In this document: positions 35,196 through 42,139 of the stretch, piece after piece
How the letters are laid out: every line of letters begins with the position of its first letter
Position numbering within the stretch: the stretch's first letter is position 1
Assembly: GCA_963580285.1 (NCBI GenBank)
Contig: OY757010.1
Coordinates: 146,430,675 to 146,494,674 of the forward strand
Length of the DNA: 64,000 nt
Source: Lucinisca nassula
Lineage: Eukaryota > Mollusca > Bivalvia > Lucinida > Lucinidae
Reading direction: 5' to 3'
The notes under the pieces: model-generated
Told to the model about the DNA's origin: nothing
Databases searched by the model: none
What the model saw: the letters and a program-made list of their open reading frames with translations, nothing else
Translations under genes and position numbers: made by a program

Positions 35196-38100
35196 GACAG
35201 CGCATGTGAAATATGAAAGCTCTACCATTTACCAATCAAAAGTTACGGCCAATGTTAAAAGTATTAAAAAGTAAGTCAAATGCCAAGGTCAAGGTCATGA
35301 GGTCAAAAACTATAGTACCAATAGAAAGGGCTTGTGACAAGGAATGCACATGTGAAATATGAAAGCTCTATCAGTTACCAATCAAAAGTTATAGCCAATG
35401 TTAAAGTTTTTAAAAAGGAGGTCAAAAGTAGGTCAAATCTCAAGGTCACGAGGTCAAAAATTATAGTACCAATAGAAAGGTCTTGCGACAAGGAATGCAC
35501 ATGTGAAATATTAAAGCTCTATCAGTTACTAATCAAAAGTTATAGCCAATGTTGAAGTTTTTAAAAAGGAGGTCAAAAGTAGGTCAAATCTCAAGGTGAA
35601 GGTCACGAGGTCAAAATTTATGGTACCTCTTGAAAGGTCTTGTGACAAGGAATGCACATGTGAAGTATGAAAGCTGTACCACTTACCATTCAAAAGTTAT
35701 GCCCAATGTTAAAGTTTTTGCAGACGGACAAACGGACAAACAGACGGACAGACCAAAAACTATATGCCCCCCAGAATCTTAGATTCCGGGGGCATAACAA
35801 AGTGATACCTTTAAGTTGCCTCTGTGATGAGTTCGTTTGGTTAAATTTGAGAATTTTATAATTTCCGGGGCAAATGTCTTAACAAAGTTTCCGAAGTCCT
35901 TCGGGTTTAAATCCAGGTCTACAAAAACCAATGGTCGTCTTAGAAAGGCGGGAAAAAGCCATGTGCTCACTGTGTCAGGGAAAAACAGCCACATCTTTGC
36001 CTTATTATCATATATTTCGGAAACTGTTTCCCGCAAATATACCACGCAATGCTACGTATGTAAATCATACTTATAGTTATGGAGCCACGCGAAAAACACT
36101 GAAAATCTATGATAATTCTAGCAGCCAATGAAACCATTGTTTTACAACAGCATCTGAACTGCCAGAAGTCGATAAAACGTGTGTTAAGTTTTTGTAAACA
36201 ACTCTGCCATTTAGCGGAAAATTGGCGTATTAAACCTCGAAGATCAAAATAGATAAGATGTAAGTTTTCTTTAGAACAAGCTACCAGCTGATCTCGTCCT
36301 CCCCCAAAATCTTTCATCAATGCTCACCTTTCTTTCAACTCTCCACTATCACACTTCAGAGATTTTCCTAGTGCAAATTTGGGGCCGGTAATCGGCTCCT
36401 ATTTTTCCCAATTTAGAGGCAGATATTCCCAAAATTTTTTTAACATTTCCCAATTTCTGATTTTGTGCTACATTTTGATGAAAATTTCATGAAAATTGAA
36501 CCCAAATTGACAAAGTTACAACTGATATAAATTCCCAACTTTGCATATTAGTGAGCTGTTTTTCCCAAACCCAACGGCCCCTGGGCCCAGATTATGAAGG
36601 GTAGGAAAATCCCTGCACTTTTATTTCTGTGCGCAACCATCCTTTGAACACTCAGAAGAGGTGGAGAGTTATATAGAGATAGATAGCCCAATCAGAATTG
36701 TTACTGGCGATACATCAAATGAAATCAGGACACCCAATCTATTTCTTCAAGCCACTGGCACTTGAACAGTTGTATGGTGTATATATATCTATAATACTAA
36801 CATGGTCAATCACGAAATGCTTACCACATCAGGTTTTCTCTCGTCGTTTACTATCAAAATCGGACATTCACGAATCCGCCTCTATGGAAGTTTGTAGGAG
36901 AGATCCTAATGTGTCTGCATCGATACAGAAATTGAACTGCCAATCTAAAGTCTATGAGATATTCGATCAATTTCTACTGAAAATGTCCTAAACGACAAAT
37001 TGATGCACCATTTTCGACGTGCTGTTTCCCAACACGCTGGTTCCTTGGTTTAACTCTAGGATACCCCCAAGCTGCCCTAAGACGAGCCAGTTCACCGAAG
37101 ATGTGCATTAGGCGAGATATAGAAATAAATCAACACTACTATTTCTTAAATGTCCTTTTGGCTTTCCGGTAGAGATGTTACCATTAGGGTCTAGTTATTT
37201 CATGTTTGTGTTTCTTTCCCTTTCGAGTCTTTTATCTTTCTTTCTTTTCAACTTTTAGTTATACTGTGATCGGTCACATCAAGCTACAAGAGTAATGGTC
37301 TAATCTGACCATTACTCGTAGGTGTACATTACATACACACCAAGTTTGCAGGACGAAAGCCTACAAAGTATTTAAGTAATCATGTAATTACAGTAGGCGT
37401 CTTAAACCTGCACAGGGCATGACTCTGCCTGCACACGGGGCCTCCAGTTAATGTCCTGATCAAGACCAAGACATCCTAATTGCTATCTATCTTTTTATAC
37501 TGAGTTGGTCATATCTGGCCATTATGATTACCTCAGTTGGGTGCGTAGCTAAATTTAGAATTACACTAAAAAATGAGAAGTCACTAGATGAGTCCTTAAA
37601 ATTATTTACAATCTGAATAACAGAGGTATACTAAAACGCATACCTCTGAATCTCAATTTTACACTGTATGGGCTTTGAACTCCTCTGCAGTCTTAGCATT
37701 CACAACAGAAGAGGGAAGACTATTCCACTGGGGAATAGTCCTAGGAAAAAAGGAATTTTTCAGGGCATCACTATAGGACTCGTACCTATGATATTGTGAG
37801 TTGTTTACTTTTGATGCCCTTGTTAGGGTTGAAGGGGTCAAGTATTTGTCTTTATTAACGGCCACTGTACCTGAATGTATCTTATAGAAGAAAGGTTAAA
37901 GAGGACTGCTCACGACGGGCCTCTAGGGAGGGTCATTCTAGCTCGTTTAGCACCGACGGTACATCTATTGAGCCATCGTCTGCAGGTCCAATGAGCAGCT
38001 GTCCTCTGCACCTTCTCCTCCTGCTGAATCTGAGTTTTAACATAGGGATGCCAAATCGGTGATGCCTATTCAAGCTGATGGCGAACCAATGTTTTATATG

Positions 38101-40140
38101 CAACATCCTTTGTCTGCGTATGTGCAAAAGCCAAGTTACGTCTAAGAAATCCTAAAGTCCGAGTTGCTTTTGATATTACATGTTTTTCTGAAATGTGTCG
38201 ACCCCAGTCAAGATCATAAGTGATTGTGATACCAAGATATTTTGCGAATTGAACCTGCTCCAAAATTTGCTAGTGTAGTGTATAGTCAAACTTAATTTGT
38301 TTGTCCAGAGGACACCCTCATTGAATGCCATTTGGACAGATTGAACTCCATCTGGGAATCAGCCTCCCACTGTAAAATAAGACAGCCAGAAGAAGAATAT
38401 ATATTCCTATACAGGACACAATCATCAGCAAACTAACGGACAGATGACTGATATTATTAGGGAGATTATTGATAAATATCGAGAAGAGGACCGGTCCAAG
38501 GACCGAACATTGGGGGACACCAGATAAAACAGGGACTCGATCAGACGCTTGGCGATCAAGTACATCTTGTTGTGAGGGCCATGAGTTAATCCACCTATGT
38601 GTGGATCCTCTTATCCCATAGTAATCCAATTTATACTATAGCCTTCTGTGAGGTACCTTGTTAAAGGCCTTAGCGAAGTTCATGATAATCAAGTTAGTCT
38701 GTTTGTGGCCACGGTTTATGGCCCCATCCAGATTGCTCACAATTTTATGGTAAAATTGAACTAATTGAGTTTCGCAAGACCTTTGAATTAAGAAACCGTG
38801 TTGACTGTCAGCAAGAATGCTCTCAAAGGCTAGGTGCTTGTTGATGTTGCTATTTAAACTATTATATGCTCCAGGGTTTTGCAACAGGTGCATGTTATCA
38901 ACACTGGTCTATAATTTGCTGCATCATATTTTCTCCTTTTTTATAGACCTGGGTAACATTAGCACTCTAGACACTTCCTTTGAAAAACCTTTATGAAAAC
39001 ATCTCATGAACTACCAAAAAAAAGGTAAAGAGACAGTAACATGAAATAACTAGACCCCAATGAAAACATCACTAGCGGGAAGCCAAAATGTAGTGTTGTA
39101 AATATTTTTTAGATTTATTTCTACCCATCTCCTTATGCACACCTTCGGTGAACTGGCTCGTCTTAGGGCAGCTTGGGGTATCCTAGAGTTAAATCAGGGA
39201 ACCAGCGTGTTGGGAAACAGCACGTCAAAAATGGTGCATCAATTTGTCGTTTAGGACATTTTCAGTAGAAATTGATCGAATATCTCATAGACTTTAGATT
39301 GGCAGTTCAATTTCTGTATCGATGCAGACACATAAGGATCTCTCCTACAAACTTCCATAGAGGCGGATTCGTGAATGTCCGATTTTGATAGTAAACGACG
39401 AGAGAAAACCTGATGTGGTAAGCATTTCGTGATTGACCATGTTAGTTTGTTTGATCTGAGGTTTAACGTCCCCGTCAACACTGTAAAGGTCATTTTGGAG
39501 ACGTTGCTTCCAATTTTGTGGGACTTTTACCCGACACCGAGATGAAATGACATCTCAAGCCCTGTCGCCCAATGAAACCAATAGGGTTTATAAGCATGGA
39601 CGGTCCGCCTCGCACCGCGGTTCCTGGACTGGCTTATATCCTTCAGCGGTTTACCAGTACTAGTGTGCGGGCCGGATTCAGCTCTGCGTGGAAGCATCAT
39701 GCAGCCCATATATTTCTTTAAGCCCCTATGGACGGGGGCCTGACCATGTTAGTATTATAGATATATATACACCATACAACTGTTCAAGTGCCAGTGCTTC
39801 AAGCCCCGATGGGCTGGGACCAGAACTGCAGAAGAGAATGGTCTCACCATCAGAAAAGATATTGGTTTGTGAGTTTAGGTCGCATTACACAATACGCAAC
39901 ACTCTTACATTCAAGTACCGTCTCAGTCCTAGTGAATGAATGATACTGTCATCATACTGGATGTGCCACTAGTAACAATCATGGGAAAATCATAAAACTT
40001 CGATAACCCGTGTGCCTGTGCAGGACCGGCTAGATCGGACTCCTCGGATATGCATTCGATGAAATGGATTTTGTTTGTACAGAATAAAACCATCACATAT
40101 CTATTTACTTTTTCAATTCTGGTGGATGCGCTTTACTCAT
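18154..40140 (-). CDS. SNRPG: Small nuclear ribonucleoprotein G (SmG), whole coding span of four exons
   Basis: SmG is one of the seven Sm proteins that form the ring on U1, U2, U4 and U5 snRNAs. It works in spliceosome assembly in cytoplasm and nucleus. Joining minus-strand exons 40140-40109, 23589-23567, 20355-20231 and 18204-18154 gives 231 nt, or 76 codons plus TGA, the same length as human SNRPG. Visible landmarks are the N-terminus [11 protein letters not shown], the Sm1 region [20 protein letters not shown] with the conserved LRGFDPFMN, and the Sm2 region RGNSIIILEALDRV with the RGNS signature. All introns are GT-AG, phases match, and no frame break is seen. Intron 1 is 16,519 bp, intron 2 3,211 bp and intron 3 2,026 bp, all packed with transposons. 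Intron retention argues against a retropseudogene. Confidence is high for identity; UTR ends are not determined. Confidence 0.93.
18290..18512. repeat. Dispersed repeat in SNRPG intron 3 (edge of exon 4)
   Basis: Starts AACAAGAGCACCGTATGCGG and ends AACAGCCGAGCTAAAAA, with the inner CAATGCTCGGCTGC partly inverted to the end. Contains AAAGGGGGCATAACTGTGCC, wording typical of bivalve tandem-monomer elements. Non-coding; family not determined. Confidence 0.45.
19248..19515. mobile_element. TTAA-type MITE (family A) with 76-bp internal duplication
   Basis: The left part TTTTTCCTGCTRAATATTTT with ACACCCATTTCTGACTATC occurs twice in tandem, starts 19248 and 19324, period exactly 76 bp. The same leader (TTTTTCC) begins again at 19400. 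The right end CAGCAGGATAAGGGCTAA matches the family. The central stem (GATTTGAAGCCATCTGAT) has lost one side. Confidence 0.75.
19585..19797. mobile_element. TTAA-type palindromic MITE (family A)
   Basis: TTAACCTTTACCCTGCTG (19585) and CAGCAGGTTAAAGGTTAA (to 19797) form the ends. The central stem is perfect: GTGTAGATCCAGATCAGATG, then GCTTCTGAAGAAGC, then CATCTGATCAGGATCTACAC. Located in SNRPG intron 3. Confidence 0.85.
19955..20150. mobile_element. Palindromic element, hairpin family D
   Basis: Stem around a CATTGGGG loop: ATATAGATCGTTGGTACTCG...CAAGTACCCACAATCTATAT, bordered by TTCTTATTTCTGCTC / GAGCAGAAATAAGA. The right flank has ACCCCTGTAAACCCCAG / AGTGGGGTTCAAGGGGG. Other clear copies are 48655-48870 and 57285-57720. 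Confidence 0.75.
20231..20355 (-). CDS. SNRPG: SNRPG coding exon 3 (Sm1 motif and linker)
   Basis: The acceptor TTAATTTACAG precedes TG AAA CTG AAT GGC GGG. The first two bases complete a Leu codon begun by the final T of exon 2. It encodes [19 protein letters not shown] and continues MNLVVDETIEETKTGEKHAV then GMV, ending at GGG ATG GTG followed by donor GTAAGT. The linker (ETIEETKTGEKH) is the variable part compared with vertebrates, as expected for SmG. Confidence 0.94.
20431..22880. mobile_element. Probable hAT-type element remnant with ATCGAT-rich ends
   Basis: Starts TAGGGCTGGCTAATCGG, like the TAGGGCTG-type end of the hAT element at 28871-30676. Both ends are rich in AATCGATTA motifs (20460-20510 and 22795-22870). 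Internal parts (GACCTGTGAAGACTCAGATC at 21260) resemble that element too. I could not find a matching right terminus or target duplication; a CTAGCCCTA at 21863-21871 may be an alternative end. A 130-codon minus-strand ORF (22257-21865) has no recognised domain. Confidence 0.5.
23060..23332 (+). mobile_element. S1 SINE
   Basis: S1 landmarks CCCATCGGGGCTTGAAGAAA, CTTCCACGCAGAGCTG, ACTGGTAAACCGCTTAGAGG and GGGCTTGAGATG, then GTGTTGACAGGGACGTTAA. In SNRPG intron 2, about 235 bp downstream of exon 2 in the direction of transcription. Confidence 0.8.
23396..23524. mobile_element. Partial TTAA-type MITE (family A)
   Basis: Right half retained: GTGTAGATCC stem arms duplicated (23403 and 23430), CATCTGATCTGGATCTAC, and the end CAGCAGAATAGGAGTTAA. 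It ends 43 bp from exon 2 of SNRPG, on the donor side. Confidence 0.6.
23567..23589 (-). CDS. SNRPG: SNRPG coding exon 2 (23-nt microexon)
   Basis: Flanked by a polypyrimidine tract plus CTGTTTCAG on the 5' side and GTAAGTATTT on the 3' side. The 23 nt read G TAC ATG GAA AAG AGA CTA GCA T, giving YMEKRLA between the split Lys codon of exon 1 and the split Leu codon of exon 3. Human SmG has FMDKKLS at the same place. Too short for ORF-based detection; supported only through the joined protein. Confidence 0.92.
23640..25108 (+). mobile_element. S1 SINE split by a hAT insertion
   Basis: The SINE starts at 23640 (CCACCGCCCATCGGGGCTTG), breaks after GAAGAAAT at 23670, and resumes at 24823 with GAAGAAAT and CTGGGCTGCATGATGCTTCC through to TGTTAAACCTCAAATCAAAC. 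TTGGGAAA at 23632-23639 and 25109-25116 is the SINE's own target duplication. The insertion order is therefore clear: SINE first, hAT later. Confidence 0.85.
23671..24822. mobile_element. Non-autonomous hAT element with 8-bp target duplication
   Basis: 1,152 bp with terminal inverted repeats CAAGGTTGG / CCAACCTTG (fits the hAT YARNG end rule). It is flanked by GAAGAAAT on both sides (23663-23670 and 24823-24830). Subterminal regions have GGGAAATACTGGG-type and TATTTCCCGGGAATTC repeats. No transposase ORF is present. It lies in SNRPG intron 1, about 80 bp upstream of exon 2. Confidence 0.88.
25153..25345. mobile_element. TTAA-type MITE (family B)
   Basis: Begins TTAACCCTTTTTGCACC and ends GGTATGAAATGGGTTATA. 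The interior CAAACAGTGTAGGCCCTGATC / GATCTGGGCCTGCACTGTTTG forms the stem. The stretch 25346-26060 after it holds only T-rich and GGTAGGTAGG-type sequence (25800-25870). Confidence 0.7.
26070..26240. mobile_element. End of a TA-flanked MITE (family F)
   Basis: TAGACAGATGCAATGTTTTG followed by ACACGTGACCTTGTTTAC matches, inverted, the right end of the complete element at 52108-52667. The other end was not located. Confidence 0.55.
26317..26395 (+). repeat. tRNA-like sequence
   Basis: GTTGCGTAGCGC at the start and AGACAAC at the end give a partly paired acceptor stem (5 of 7). A B box GGTTCGATCC sits in a paired T arm (CGCAG / CTCGC). The anticodon arm is not convincing. Probably a SINE head or tRNA pseudogene. 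Confidence 0.5.
26710..26782 (-). repeat. tRNA-like sequence, Tyr-type anticodon loop
   Basis: Minus strand: A box CTAGCCAAGTGGT, a loop CTGTAGA with GTA in the anticodon position, and a perfect T arm GCGGGTTCGAATCCCGC. The acceptor pairs at only 5 of 7 and the anticodon stem at 3 of 5. It reads as a tRNA pseudogene or SINE head and not a functional tRNA. The 26400-26700 interval before it is T-rich with no feature. Confidence 0.55.
27250..27660. repeat. Tandem-monomer type element, left part
   Basis: Starts near GTCTGTCTGTCCGTCCG (27315) and contains AAGTCAAATTTCATATGGAG, AGGTCACATGACCAAAATGG and CCATATATGGTAAAAAC. This continues after the hAT5-like insert in 28133-28430 (AGGTCATATGAACAAAATGG, CCATATATGGTAACAC). 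ORFs here are not supported as genes. Confidence 0.55.
27676..28127. mobile_element. hAT5-like element, 452 bp, 5-bp target duplication
   Basis: Ends CAGTGTTTTTTTTC and GAAAAAAAACACTG-like (GGGAAAAAAAACACTG) are inverted, bordered by TTTCC on both sides (27671-27675 and 28128-28132). The interior is rich in TTGGGAAAA motifs and has ACCGGTACCGGT. ORFs inside (27678-27965 and others) are non-domain. Two related 259-bp copies also show 5-bp duplications. Confidence 0.72.
28871..30676. mobile_element. Non-autonomous hAT element with 8-bp target duplication
   Basis: 1,806 bp. Left end TAGGGGTGTAACGATGCATC, right end ATCGATAGTCAGCCCTA; the outer TAGGG.TG / CA.CCCTA fits hAT. The exact duplication CATAACAT lies at 28863-28870 and 30677-30684. 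Both ends carry subterminal arrays: CATCGATAGT on the left, ATCACGATAGTATCG on the right. No transposase coding region is visible. In SNRPG intron 1. Confidence 0.88.
31080..31107. repeat. Poly-G tract
   Basis: About 22 consecutive G. The surrounding 30690-31360 shows no other recognisable feature; the minus-strand ORFs across it give poly-proline and are rejected. Confidence 0.9.
31364..31622. mobile_element. hAT5-like MITE, 259 bp, 5-bp target duplication
   Basis: Ends CAGGGATTTTCC and GGAAAATCCCTG, flanked by AACCC on both sides (31359-31363 and 31623-31627). The interior has AATTGGGAAAAA and GGGGCCGATTACCGGCCCC. Same length and sequence as the inverted copy at 36357-36615. Confidence 0.85.
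31862..32190 (+). pseudogene. LINE fragment, C-terminal region of a reverse transcriptase
   Basis: The frame from about 31862 gives VTIRSSEFLEHLGIEGLDLI then KERRLRWFGHVECFNGAVKT. The RRLRWFGHV motif is typical of the region after the reverse-transcriptase domain in several non-LTR retrotransposon clades. A frameshift near 32040 follows; the continuation (MTWKQLT, then a CSMPATWKGAHLCG-like end) is in another frame. Only the last ~110 codons are present. Confidence 0.75.
32427..33025. mobile_element. Inner TIR element 1, about 599 bp
   Basis: CTAGTCAAGCCATATGCCGG (left) and CCGGCATATGGCTTGACTAG (right) are perfect inverted ends. They continue imperfectly as CCCAAATCTA / AAGATTTGGG and GCGCCGATTTCACTCG / GAAATCGGCG. 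No domain-bearing ORF. Confidence 0.82.
33026..33505. mobile_element. Inner TIR element 2, about 480 bp
   Basis: CTACAGACTTGCCTAC at the left and GTAGGCAAGTCTGTAG at the right are perfect 16-bp inverted ends, bordered by CTAG/TAG. It is inserted next to the end of inner element 1. The interior shows no coding region. Confidence 0.82.
33797..34576. mobile_element. Tandem-monomer element bounded by ATGCCCCCGG / CCGGGGGCAT
   Basis: Starts AACAAGATGTGTTTGTGAAA with ATGCCCCCGGACAGCGCC and ends AGATTCCGGGGGCATCA. About four monomers of ~155 bp carry TTATAGTACCAATAGAAAGG, GGAATGCACATGTGAAATAT and CAATCAAAAGTTATAGCC. A (GACA/GGAC)n stretch occurs at 34020-34065 and 34490-34525. ORFs here are monomer translations. 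Confidence 0.75.
35160..35797. mobile_element. Second copy of the same tandem-monomer element
   Basis: Same start (AACAAGATGTGTTTGTGAAA) and same end (AGATTCCGGGGGCATAA). 35314-35790 is nearly identical to 34084-34560, including the monomer order, pointing to recent duplication or gene conversion. The 34577-35159 interval between the copies contains an inverted CCCCCCTTGCCC / GGGCAAGGGGGG pair (34955-35042) and nothing else recognised. Confidence 0.78.
35880..36010 (-). repeat. Fragment of the outer palindromic family of 32221-33600
   Basis: Minus strand reads GGCTGTTTTTCCCTGACACA, ATGGCTTTTTCCCGCCTTTC and AAACCCGAAGGACTTCGG, matching the left arm near 32230-32330 and the right arm end GGACTTCGGAAAC at 33583. 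Confidence 0.65.
36357..36615. mobile_element. hAT5-like MITE, 259 bp, 5-bp target duplication
   Basis: Inverted copy of 31364-31622. Ends CAGAGATTTTCC and GGAAAATCCCTG, flanked by CACTT on both sides (36352-36356 and 36616-36620). Identical 259-bp length, with GGGGCCGGTAATCGGCTCC inside. Confidence 0.85.
37482..38965 (-). pseudogene. Truncated LINE reverse transcriptase, second copy of the 59.7-62.1 kb family
   Basis: Minus-strand copy closely matching 60612-62150 from CTAATGTTACCC onward. Recognisable peptides in broken frames: KHLAFESILADSQHGF, MNFAKAFNKVPHRRL, GVPQCSVLGPVLFSIFINNL, VNNSQYHRYESYSDALKNSF. Several frameshifts and stops, loss of part of the region after the active site, and AFNKV in place of AFDKV. 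The 3' end GATAGATAGC-type tail is at 37482. It is wholly inside the foldback element. Confidence 0.88.
39446..39740 (-). mobile_element. S1 SINE inserted in the right foldback arm, 12-bp target duplication
   Basis: Full-length minus-strand S1 (GACGTTAAACCTCAGATCAA tail at the left, CCCCCGTCCATAGGGGCTT at the right). TGACCATGTTAG is duplicated at 39434-39445 and 39741-39752; the intact site is visible in the left arm near 36801-36812. The insertion is therefore younger than the foldback element. Confidence 0.9.
40109..40140 (-). CDS. SNRPG: SNRPG coding exon 1 (start codon)
   Basis: Minus strand from ATG at 40140: ATG AGT AAA GCG CAT CCA CCA GAA TTG AAA AA, then donor GTAAATAG. It encodes [10 protein letters not shown] plus two bases of the next Lys codon, completed by the G of exon 2. 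The N-terminus is the same as vertebrate SmG, which fixes the start. Intron 1 that follows is 16.5 kb. Confidence 0.94.
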
Positions 40141-40350
40141 TGTGGATACGGTGGATTTGTCTTTAGCAGAAAACGTCCAAGTTGGATCAAACAAAGGCGG
40201 AACGTCGCTTGCTGGTACCCAGCGTCTGGATTACTATTTGTACGACAATCGTGTCAGTTTTGTTAGTCTGGTAGTTACCTCCCCTCGCTCGCTCTGTTAA
40301 GCGAGCTTTGAGGTTAGGCTCCTAGTACATTTATCCCAGCCAATTGGCCG
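40141..40350 (-). promoter_or_regulatory. Probable SNRPG 5' UTR and promoter
   Basis: Sequence directly upstream of the SNRPG ATG. Contains GCCAATTGGC (40339-40348), a CCAAT box on both strands, and a small hairpin GCTCGCT...AGCGAGC (40286-40305). No clear TATA box at a fixed distance. Start site inferred only from position. Confidence 0.4.
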
Positions 40351-40937
40351 GTATTTTTTGCCCATATACGTTGCGCAGCTTATTTAAAAACGTAATTTTC
40401 TGTAGCTATGCGGCGAATGTTTATACACACGTAGCTGTGCTACTGAAAACTTGTTAATAGTGAAGAACAACTCACGTTTTCAGGGTATAAATAATTATAT
40501 TCTGAGCTGTTATTTTTTCTTTTTAAACCAAATGTCAATAAAGTCACAATGAAAACAAAATGTGAACATTGACAGCTTAAATGCTGTTGCTCATCCGAGT
40601 ATGGCCCTGTTTCTCTATCTTCTTAACATTTGCCTACCTCTGTTGCACCATAGATATTCTTAACCCTAAAACTGTCGTCTATTTATTTCGTCTGCTACTT
40701 CTTCGTGCAGTTTAAGCATACAGGTAAACAATGTGGTCCCTGACCAGACTGTCATCTGCTCCTTGAACAACAGTCTGATCTGGCTCGAAAATGTTTGCAA
40801 GTAACCAACAGACAACACAGCAGACGACGATTGTTTTGTGATTTGCATCCTAAGACTAAAGCTCGAGAAATGAGAGATATAATTGCGTGGTTCTTATCTT
40901 TATTTATGACCATAAGTGCATTACTGGTTACCTGTTA
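40351..40937. other. Interval with no gene recognised
   Basis: Contains a weak hairpin with CAGACTGTCATCTGC / GAACAACAGTCTGATC (40745-40785) related to the family A/B stems, and otherwise nothing I can support. Confidence 0.4.
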
Positions 40938-41470
40938 GTGTTAGACAGTAAAGTAGAAGTAAAACAAAGATCAGGAATTGATACAATTAACTTACTCCAC
41001 CCATCAAAGACACCAAAGGGAAAGAAACACAAACATGAAGCGACCAGACCATAATGGAAACCTAAACAAAGGAAGGCCATAAAGACAGTTACTTTCCCAC
41101 AAAATGGCTAAATGGCCATCTAAAATAAAAAGAAACAAGTGATACACACAGTAAGTAACAAACAACAACATAAATAAACCGCCACAGAAGAACCGCCTTG
41201 GAACGGTCAGTGGAAAGAATTCCACTGGGGGGCTTAAATCAATTTTACATGGCCATAATCCTCGCCCTTACCTCTGTCGCGGTATACACTAATTTTGTTT
41301 AGTCCGCATTCCTAACTCATCAGTGTAACATCTCCGAGAACATACAAATAAAAAAACAACAGAGATGAAACAAGGTTGAGGACTCGACAGCATACAACAA
41401 CAGAATTGATGGAGCAAAAGGAAACCAACAGTTAGACTCCGAGGGGCCCGACCAAAGACGGAGTAAAATT
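40938..41470 (+). mobile_element. Solo 3' end of the LINE at 50.35-53.6 kb
   Basis: Collinear with 53062-53595: AAAGTAGAAGTAAAACAAAG, CACCAAAGGGAAAGAAACAC, GCCACAGAAGAACCGCCTTG, TTCCACTGGGGGGCTTAAAT, CTAACTCATCAGTG, AGACTCCGA.GG.CCCGACCA. This is the LINE 3' untranslated tail only, a typical 5'-truncated insertion. Confidence 0.78.
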
Positions 41471-41499
41471 TATGTTTGGCAGGTGTTTTCATGTTTTGT

Positions 41500-41653
41500 T
41501 TTGTTTTATATGCCATACGTCGTAACATTTCTGCAACGTGACATCAACGTCGGTACAACATCACGACGTTTATGCAACGTCATTTCTACATCGGGGGTAG
41601 TCATGCACCGACGTTGATATGACGCTTACCTAGCGACTCGTGCCTGCTGGGAA
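41500..41653. mobile_element. Worn CCCAGCAGG-family palindromic MITE
   Basis: Right end GTGCCTGCTGGG, with repeated AACGTCGGTAC / GCACCGACGTTG and TATGCAACGTCA motifs. The left end is degraded (GCCATACGTCGTAACAT). Better copies at 54250-54393 and 57551-57699. The 41654-42115 interval after it shows nothing recognised. Confidence 0.6.
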
Positions 41654-42139
41654 GCAAACAGTGAAGACACTGATCAGACATGTGTTTAATAACTGCATAT
41701 AATTTTGCCTCTTTTTCTATAGTTAACACTTATGTTTTCACTGCCCTATTTTAAGAAAGTAAGCGGCACTGATAGTCCTACATATATAACATGAAAGTGC
41801 AAACTGATAAACTTTAGATAATTTTGCATTGTTTACACTAAAAAAATAAAACAGGTACGTCGATAGCGGAATATACTATCATTTGAGATACTCGGCTGTC
41901 TTAATTCGCCGTATTCTTTTACGAATGGCGTATTTAGTGGTTTCATGACGTACAATATTTGATTAGGTCATGCAGTGCGGGACTAGCAGTTTTGTCTACA
42001 TGACCAACTTCGCTTGGGGCTATAGCCACAGCAATAGTAGCAAATTCTTCAACCCAACACAAATAACTGTGACTATAATGACGTCATTTCATCTATTGCC
42101 TAGGCTATTGTCGGACTACACTCTCACCCATGGCCGCTT

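Larger units (their letters stand above)
36753..39796. mobile_element. Foldback-type DNA element with ~470-bp inverted arms, 8-bp target duplication
   Basis: The left arm (36753 to about 37222) and right arm (39796 back to about 39015, interrupted by a SINE) are near-perfect inverted copies. Outer ends are CACTGGCACTTGAACAG / CTGTTCAAGTGCCAGTG. CTTCAAGC flanks both sides (36745-36752 and 39797-39804), and the target was the GGGCTTGAAG part of an S1 SINE whose pieces remain outside. The interior holds a truncated LINE (37482-38965). The 8-bp duplication fits hAT, P or Mutator-like movement; the ends do not decide it. Confidence 0.88.

Noticed and set aside
18154..40140. SNRPG as a processed pseudogene
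   Set aside because: Introns with GT-AG borders are kept, there is no poly-A scar, and the frame is intact.
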